Assembly (NCBI GenBank): GCA_963989245.1
Contig: OZ022341.1
Location: 77,805,642-77,869,641, forward strand
Length of the DNA: 64,000 bases
Direction of reading: 5' to 3'
Source: Nansenia antarctica
Taxonomy: Eukaryota; Chordata; Actinopteri; Argentiniformes; Microstomatidae
Shown here: piece by piece, positions 59,001-64,000 of the stretch
How positions within the stretch are numbered: the stretch's first letter is position 1
How the letters are laid out: every line of letters begins with the position of its first letter
Position numbers and translations under genes: made by a program
Notes under the pieces: model-generated
What the model was told of the DNA's origin: nothing
Seen by the model: only the letters and a program-made list of their open reading frames with translations
Databases searched by the model: none

Positions 59001-62000
59001 TTACCGGCGTGTGGCCAGCTCTCTGCCTAGCAGACTTACCCCTATCACGACACGAGGCGGTATTTACATCAAAAACCCCTCCATGTCTATTCAAGACCTG
59101 GCCCAGCTCATGAGCGTGCGGCCGGTTCTTTGATTATCAGGCATAATAAACCTGCGTCAATAAAGAACATTGTTACACATAACAAACACTCTTTACAGAC
59201 GGTAAGTCAGACGGTAAATCCCTAAGGAGGATTTTCCATGGTATCTACCGGAGCGGAGACCCACCTGGCTTGTCAGAGTGTGGTCGAATCGCTACCAGTT
59301 AGAAACGAAGCGGAGACTAGCCCAGCTTACCGGCGTGTGGCCAGCTCTCTGCCTAGCGGACTTACCCCTATCACGACACGAGGCGTTATTTACATCAAAA
59401 ACCCCTCCATGTCTATCAAGACCTGGCCCAGCTCATGAGCGTGCGGCCGGTTCTTTGATTATCAGGCATAATAAACCTGCGTCAATAAAGAACATTGTTA
59501 CACATAACAAACACTCTTTACAGACGGTAAGTCAGACGGTAAATCCCTAAGGAGGATTTTCCATGGTATCTACCGGAGCGGAGACCCACCTGCCTTGTCA
59601 GAGTGTGGTCGAATCGCTACCAGTTAGAAACGAAGCGGAGACTAGCCCAGCTTACCGGCGTGTGGCCAGCTCTCTGCCTAGCGGACTTACCCCTATCACG
59701 ACACGAGGCGTTATTTACATCAAAAACCCCTCCATGTCTATCAAGACCTGGCCCAGCTCATGAGCGTGCGGCCGGTTCTTTGATTATCAGGCATAATAAA
59801 CCTGCGTCAATAAAGAGCATTGTTACACATAACAAACACTCTTTACAGACGGCAGCCCATCCCTTTTCGAAATGACCCCACCTTGGGCTGTGCCATCTCC
59901 TCGGTGGGCAGCGGCGGCTGGGGTCATACAGAAATTCAAGCTTTTTCTGTCGACTGCACCACAACAGACGGCCCAGCCGCTGTCGTTGCTTTATGCAGAA
60001 TGACTAGAAGGGACAGGTATTCTGTCGGGCTGGCTTGACAGGACATTGAGGAGGGGATATGCACTACAGTTCATTCAGCCTCCTCCGCCCTTCAGGGGCG
60101 TGAGAGAGACTGTTTTTTGTCCTGCCCGATAAAGACACGTGCGCTCCGGGAGGAGATTACGAATCTCCTAACAAAGGGCGCAGTGACATTGGTTCCGAGG
60201 GACCAGTGGGACATGAGATGGTACTCCCCGTATTTCCTTGTCCCAAAGAATTCGGGAGACATGAGACCCATACTAGATTTCAGGGTCCTCAACGAGAGAG
60301 TGGCGAAACGCCCCTTTCGTAGATACCTGAGGGTCGCGTATTTCGTGTGCCAATCACAGAGTGGCACAGGAAATTCCTACGTTTTGTTTTCCAAGGGAAG
60401 GTTTACGAGTACACGCGCCTGCCCTTCGGGTACGCGCTTGCTCCTCGTTTTTTCTCCAAATGCGTGCAGACAGCACTCGAACCACTGAGGCGTAAAGAGA
60501 TACGCATAATATGCGGATCTCGACGACCTACTGGTCTTGGCCCAATGCCCAAATCGAGCCATTCGGGACGCAACCTCACTGGTGCAGCGCCTCACTCAGC
60601 TGGGGTTAGCTGTAAACTGGACAGAGAGTGCTCCGTGGCCGGCTCAACAGTTTTCCTATCTAGGCATTCAGTTGGATACTGCCGAGATGAGGGCCAGTTT
60701 ATCGGCACCACGGAGAGCGACACTGACGTCAGCTCCCTGGGTGTGTCGAGTGACAAATACAATCACCGCTCTGTCAAGGATGTCCTTACTAGGACTGAGG
60801 TCTGCAGCCCATGTAGTGGTCCCCTTAGGCCTGTTACACATGCGCAGACTGCAGAGGCGGTTCGCACGACTGCGACGGGTTCCAGTGAGAACGCCGTCGC
60901 AAGTTGATTGTAATACAGAGATCGGTCAAAACCGACCTGAGCTACTGGAGAGACCCGCGCGTCATCGCGCGCGGAGTCGCCTGAGTTCGCTGAAAGCTCT
61001 CCACATTCCAGGTCTGCTCAACGAAGGAGCAGATCTGTTATCACGGGGAGGCCCGAGGGACGACGACTGGAGGTTAGCACCCTCCATTGTGTCGCTGATT
61101 TGGGCATGGTTCGGGCAAGCAGAAGTGGTTCTGTTTGCGTCACGGACGAATGCGCAGTGTCGCCTTTGGTTCTTCCTGCGCGAACAGGACAACCCGCCAT
61201 TGGGAGTCGATACATTCGCACACCACCCATGGCCGAGGGTCCTGTTATACGCGTTCCCACCCCTGACATCTATCCTCCCACTGTTGGCACGAGTGAGGTC
61301 AGAGAGGCTAGAGTTAATTCTTGTAGCCCCGGACCGTCCCGGAGCCCCGTGGTTTCCGGAACTGATGGAGATGTTGGTAGAGGGCCCATGGCCCATACCT
61401 CATCGACAAGATGCACTCTCTCAAGCCAGAGGCTTGGTGAGGGGGCCGCCTATGATGGGGGGCCCCCTCATGGCCTGGTTACTGAGAGGGATTTGTTAGA
61501 ACGCAGGGGTCTGACAGACGCGGTCATTCAGACCATTCAGAGTGCGCGCGCGCAATCCACTGCAAAGGGATATATGGCGCGCTGGCGAGTGTTTACACAG
61601 TGTGAGGGACAGGACGTTGACCCAGTCTGCTGTCGGGTCGAAACGTTCTTGTGCTTCTTACAGTCGCTGTTTGACAAGGGATTGGCGGCGAGAACTATTA
61701 AAGTTTACGCGGCTGCCATCTCAGCTTGTCATGAGGGTTTTGCGACAACGACACTGTTCAGTCATTCGCTGGTTAAGCGTTTTTTGACTGGAGTGTGTAG
61801 GCTTAGACGCCCTCATAGGACTCTAATGCCAAAATGGGACCTGTCGATTGTGCTAGAGGCGCTGTGCGTGCCCCATTCGAACCCATTGACACTGTGTCGT
61901 TGCGTTTATTGTCTCTCAAGACGAGTCAGCTCCTCGCCTTGACTACGGCTAAGCGAGTGAGTGATTTATGTGCTCTCTCGACACGGGCAGATTGTTTGAT

Positions 62001-64000
62001 CATATCTGATGACAAAACAAAAGCTGTGTTACGCCCTAACCCGGTTTTTATCCCTAAGGTTAATCGTGGGTTTAGGGTTCAGAGCTGTGCTCTGAGCGCC
62101 TTTTTTCCTCCTCCTCACGACGGAGAGAGGGAGAGGCGTTTACATTGTCTATGTCCGGTGCGCGCGTTGGCACAATATGTGAAGCGCACGGCAGGACTGA
62201 GATCTTCTCCCCAGCTTCTGATCTGCTACGGCGGACAGAAAGCCGGGGCACCACTCTCGAAGCAGAGGCTGTCCCATTGGATTTGCGAGGCTATTAGCCT
62301 CGCATACGAATCGAAGGGGCAGCCCGTGCCGACTGGCATTCGGGCTCATTCCACCAGGGGCATGGCCACATCAGTGGCCATTCTCAGGGGAGTGGGAGTG
62401 GAGGAGATATGTGAGGCGGCGTCTTGGTCGTCGCCATCACTTTTTGTACGGTATTACTTGAAAGATATTCTTCCTCATCCTTTTCTCATTCTGTCCTCAG
62501 TTTTGCTGATGACTGATGTAGTGGGAAGGCACTTGGATTACCCTGGTCATGGGGATTCTATTCAAGTGTTGTCAGGATGAATACGGATGTGCCTGGGGAG
62601 GGGACCCTCCTCCAGGACATGTTCCGTTAGATCAACAACCCTACGTGCTCACGTAAGGGTTAGATCAGTGATATTTCTTCCGCATCCTTTTCTCATTCTG
62701 TCCTCAGTTTTGCGGATGACTGATGTAGTGGGGAAAGCACTTGGATCACCCTGGTTGGGGATTCTATTCAAGTGCTGTCAGGATGATTACGGATGTGCCT
62801 GGGGAGGGGACCCTCCTCCAGGACATGTTCCGTTAGATCTACAACCCTACGTGCTCACGTAAGGGTTAGGTCAGTGATATTCTTCCTCAATCCTTTCTCA
62901 TTCTGTCCTCAGTTTTGCTGATGACTGATGTTGTGGGAAGGGCACTTGGATTACCCTGGTCATGGGGATTCTATTCAAGTGCTGTCAGGATGAATACGGA
63001 TGTGCCTGGGGAGGGGACCCTCCTCCAGGACATGTCTGTTAGATCAACAACCCAACGTAAGGGTTAGGTAAGTGATATTTCTTCCTCATCCTTTTCTCAC
63101 TCTGTCCTCAGTTTGCTGAGGACTGATGTAGTGGGGGTGGCACTTGGATTACCCTGGTTGGGGATGCTATTCAAGTGCTGTCAGGATGATTACGGATGTG
63201 CCTGGGGAGGGGACCCTCCTCCAGGACATGTTCCGTTAGATCTACAACCCTGCGTGCTCACGTAAGGGCTAGATCAGTGGAGCAGACTCGTGTGGGTTGG
63301 GCCAACTTTTTAAGGTTGTCTTGAACCAACATCAGTGGTCAGCTCCGGGTGCCGCTGAGATTGTTTTACGGATTAATAGTCTCAGTGGGGGTACATTTGG
63401 CCTCGTTCGCTCCGCCTAAACCAATAGGAGCAGAGCTCCCCTATGGGGCGGAGCTCCACGATATAGAACGATAGTTATGGAGATAGACTCCAGTTCTATG
63501 AGTGGAGCGGAGCCCCATAGGGCTGCTGGCCCACTTCGACTCGTTCAAACCCGGCTGTTTTTGTATGTTTGGGAGAATGAGGTAGCGAAGTACACCCCTT
63601 TATATAGCACCCCAGGCGGGCGCAGGCATTGAAAAATTCAGTCATTGGCTACTTTAGGTAGCGGGTAAACCAATAGGAGCAGAGCTCCCCTATGGGGCTC
63701 CGCTCCACTCATAGAACTGGAGTCTATCTCCATAACTATCGTTCAGTCATTCTGTCAGTTTAGTTCTGGTATGTGTCTGTGTGTGTGTGGTCTACTGGGG
63801 AGCGCTGCTGGTTGAGCAGTCTGATAGGGCAGTGAGGAAGGACCTGCAGTATTGCTCCCTTACACACTTTGTGTCATTCCCCATGAGAGATGATGGCTAA
63901 TTCAGCATTCTCCTCTCTCCCACCAAGGTGTTGAGAGCAATGCACTTTGTTTTCCACAATACACCAGCGAGGAGGGATGACTTCATTGCCCTCACCAAAT
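56056..64000 (+). CDS. BED-finger hAT-like transposase/domesticated gene, split by a DIRS insertion (partial)
   Basis: Exon 1 56056-56745 (230 codons) begins MGKCKFNERWLDDRRFCDWL. It has a BED-like finger (CTVCRKTFKLGTMGIKAVES with HLKSERH), a Gln/Ala/Ser linker, then NESVFVLMFDESLNHATKNK with acidic residues in transposase-like context. Exon 2 57135-57338 (68 codons) has MVSISMDGPNVNWKFLELLQ and HTLHNAFKCGFSMWQLEK. Exon 3 starts at 63928 (VLRAMHFVFHNTPARRDDFI) and runs off the window. Joins are phase 0 with GTAAGT, GTAAGA and AG sites. No stop interrupts the visible 322 codons. Whether it is an active transposase, a recent relic or a host gene cannot be told. The exon 3 acceptor (caccaag) is weak. 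The intron between exons 2 and 3 holds the DIRS element. Confidence 0.7.
57532..57680 (+). repeat. DIRS 5' inverted terminal repeat with promoter
   Basis: About 150 bp. From 57541 to 57680 it is identical to the reverse complement of the inner part of 63568-63700. It contains a TATA box TATATAAAGG at 57641-57650, likely driving the element. The outermost eight to ten bases (CTATATCGTG) differ from the other terminus, which is normal for the non-identical ITRs of DIRS elements. Confidence 0.9.
57744..57918 (+). repeat. 88-bp tandem duplication at the start of DIRS ORF1
   Basis: AGACTTTTCCCTTCA...ATGGATCGTCCGCCGCC is repeated once; ATGs lie at 57763 and 57851. Because 88 is not a multiple of three, the first ATG leads into another frame and only the second reaches the long ORF1. 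Confidence 0.8.
57851..58573 (+). CDS. DIRS ORF1 (Gag-like) protein
   Basis: 240 codons: MDRPPPTTKKFLRDTCRCDF, then a Cys/His cluster CDFLAAEDKHDFCHVCLGPE with H, typical of the DIRS first protein's N-terminal Cys-His motif. It continues with FHLLSVAERRKGMAWIKESV, acidic/Ser-rich linkers, and ends within the first unit of the tandem array. In intact relatives the protein is longer; here the array supplies an early stop (58571-58573). Confidence 0.7.
   Translation: MDRPPPTTKKFLRDTCRCDFLAAEDKHDFCHVCLGPEHAEAALVASPSCLPFHLLSVAERRKGMAWIKESVFPLAGAISGMLSDSNSSADDASGQAPERRSGQAPPQVGMVPPAQPALTPRRPHPAEWSVPVSESESSDELGAQAAANNIAVFNAAIAKITTDRPNGLSAAEAEFLSKLSAATTRGVITSKTPPCLSRPGPAHERAAGSLIIRHNKPASIKSIVTHNKHSLQTVSQTVNP
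58399..59852 (+). repeat. 326-bp tandem array in the DIRS element (about 4.4 copies)
   Basis: A unit of 325-326 bp containing ACGACACGAGGCGTTATTAC, GTGCGGCCGGTTCTTTGATT, ACACTCTTTACAGACGGTAA and ATGGTATCTACCGGAGCGGA. The equivalent ATGs are at 58586, 58912, 59238 and 59563. Copies differ by few bases (for example CTACCGGTT vs CTACCAGTT; GCGGTATTTA vs GCGTTATTTA). Each unit has a splice-acceptor-like CTCTTTACAG next to a donor-like ACG|GTAAGT. The last copy joins the RT region. Confidence 0.92.
60010..60720 (+). pseudogene. DIRS reverse transcriptase, frameshifted with a palm deletion
   Basis: Order: TRALREEITNLLTKGAVTLV, YSPYFLVPKNSGDMRPILDF, RVLNERVAKRPF (frame from 60117). A gap follows where the motif A catalytic Asp block should be; the frame shifts at about 60340 to ITEWHRKFLRFVFQGKVYEY and RLPFGYALAPRFFSKCVQTA. 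A second shift near 60510 precedes a DLDDLLVLAQCP-type motif C. Motif A is therefore damaged and at least two frameshifts are present. Dead as it stands, unless the shifts are assembly errors. Confidence 0.8.
60537..61499 (+). pseudogene. DIRS RT end and RNase H-like region (internally deleted)
   Basis: One open frame: the RT thumb (QLGLAVNWTESAPWPAQQFS, YLGIQLDTAEMRASLS), then a short join, then the RNase H end HIPGLLNEGADLLSRGG (His and Asp of the H-x-G-x-x-N-x-x-AD signature), and QAEVVLFASRTNAQCRLWFF. The N-terminal RNase H half with the DAS-type catalytic Asp is not present, so a deletion near 60930 is likely. Confidence 0.75.
61494..62580 (+). pseudogene. DIRS tyrosine recombinase, one frameshift between its two domains
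   Basis: N-terminal core-binding part (to about 61870): AVIQTIQSARAQSTAKGYMA, FLCFLQSLFDKGLAARTIKV, AAISACHEGF. After a frame change near 61870 the catalytic part follows: LALTTAKRVSDLCALS (first Arg), RAHSTRGMATS (His-x-x-Arg), LFVRYYLKDI (Tyr). All four usual catalytic positions are visible; only the frame break separates the domains. This enzyme in DIRS integrates the circular DNA without target duplication. Confidence 0.88.
62464..63285 (+). repeat. 204-bp tandem array at the DIRS 3' end (about 4 copies)
   Basis: The unit begins GATATTCTTCCTCATCCTTT and contains GATGACTGATGTAGTGGGAA, GGATGTGCCTGGGGAGGGGA and CTACGTGCTCACGTAAGGGT. Starts are near 62464, 62669, 62873 and 63071. The first unit overlaps the end of the recombinase frame. 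Function unknown; it lies where untranslated 3' sequence and the ICR meet. Confidence 0.9.
63417..63522 (+). other. DIRS internal complementary region (ICR)
   Basis: 63417-63466 is the exact reverse complement of 57532-57581 (50 of 50). 63470-63521 is the exact reverse complement of the last 52 bases, 63689-63740. Between them is AAC (63467-63469), complement of the GTT that flanks the element. In the DIRS model this segment templates closure of the two ends into a circle. Confidence 0.93.
63568..63740 (+). repeat. DIRS 3' inverted terminal repeat
   Basis: Reverse complement of the 5' ITR over its inner 130-140 bases, plus a longer outer end (CTCATAGAACTGGAGTCTAT and the final CTCCATAACTATC). 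Its TATA box now faces the opposite way, so antisense transcription from this end is possible. Confidence 0.9.

Larger units (their letters stand above)
57532..63740 (+). mobile_element. DIRS-type tyrosine-recombinase retrotransposon with complete ITR/ICR architecture
   Basis: Boundaries: GTT at 57529-57531 and 63741-63743 flank the element. The 5' inverted terminal repeat (57532-57680) is matched by the 3' one (63568-63740), and an internal complementary region (63417-63522) holds copies of both outer ends. Order inside: TATA box, ORF1 (Gag-like), 326-bp tandem array, RT, RNase H-like region, tyrosine recombinase, 204-bp tandem array, ICR. There are no long target duplications, as expected for recombinase-based integration. 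The coding part has frameshifts and deletions, so this copy is not autonomous. Confidence 0.93.
55762..64000 (+). mobile_element. TIR element (CAGGGTTTCCGCGG) carrying a BED-finger hAT-like gene; right end off window
   Basis: Left end CAGGGTTTCCGCGGATCCTT followed by a subterminal TCTTAAA-rich stretch (AAAGTCTTAAAAAGTCTTAA). The short CAGGGTTCC-type MITEs elsewhere in the window have related ends. The only right boundary seen is the window edge. Its gene and the nested DIRS are listed separately. Confidence 0.65.

Noticed and set aside
62464..62862. Second recombinase-like small frame at 62587-62862
   Set aside because: It is a frame through the 204-bp tandem units with no recombinase motif.

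Overview
This is a gene-bearing but transposon-swollen stretch of a vertebrate genome, almost certainly a teleost fish. Gene structures are spliced with GT-AG introns, exon sequences match vertebrate nuclear proteins, and the introns are full of fish-style repeats: L2-like LINE tails ending in ATT or TACT repeats, tRNA-derived SINEs, many small hAT, piggyBac and Tc1/mariner elements, long CA and CT microsatellites, and a DIRS retrotransposon. I cannot name the species.

Four host genes can be read exon by exon, and together they form an MHC class III-like synteny block. (1) ehmt2 (G9a H3K9 methyltransferase) is on the minus strand from 18835 down to 196. Twenty-one coding exons encode about 939 residues from the start codon through the Cys-rich module and ankyrin repeats. 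The pre-SET/SET part lies off the left edge. (2) zbtb12 (BTB plus four C2H2 fingers) is on the plus strand, with coding exons at 22820-23023, 24258-24455, 29796-30002 and 30940-32061. (3) nelfe (NELF-E, RD repeat plus RRM) is on the minus strand, coding 38475 to 33513, complete. (4) skic2/skiv2l (Ski2-like RNA helicase of the SKI-exosome pathway) is on the plus strand from 39571. Seventeen exons (about 659 residues) run to 55103 and the rest lies off the right edge. nelfe and skic2 are head to head around a short shared promoter region. zbtb12 and nelfe are convergent, and ehmt2 and zbtb12 are divergent. The complement genes C2/CFB that lie in this block in mammals are not seen here.

The space between exons is mostly mobile DNA. 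At least eight hAT-type elements have near-perfect 8-bp target duplications (8531-9664, 13585-13899, 28146-29153, 43184-43776, 46899-50461 with two more nested in it, and 53498-54676). TTAA-flanked piggyBac-like elements sit at 1053-1737 and 53238-54751. A Tc1/mariner relic with very long inverted repeats sits at 36487-37480. LINE fragments occur throughout.

The right end (55104-64000) is one large skic2 intron with a Russian-doll structure. An L1-type LINE fragment is interrupted at 55762 by a TIR element that carries a spliced BED-finger, hAT-like gene (exons 56056-56745, 57135-57338 and 63928 onward). Its second intron holds a 6.2-kb DIRS-type tyrosine-recombinase retrotransposon (57532-63740). 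The DIRS copy has matching inverted terminal repeats and a textbook internal complementary region whose two halves copy both outer ends joined through a GTT trinucleotide. Its coding region is broken, and it carries two internal tandem arrays (about 326 bp x 4.4 and about 204 bp x 4). This DIRS copy is the most striking structure in the window.
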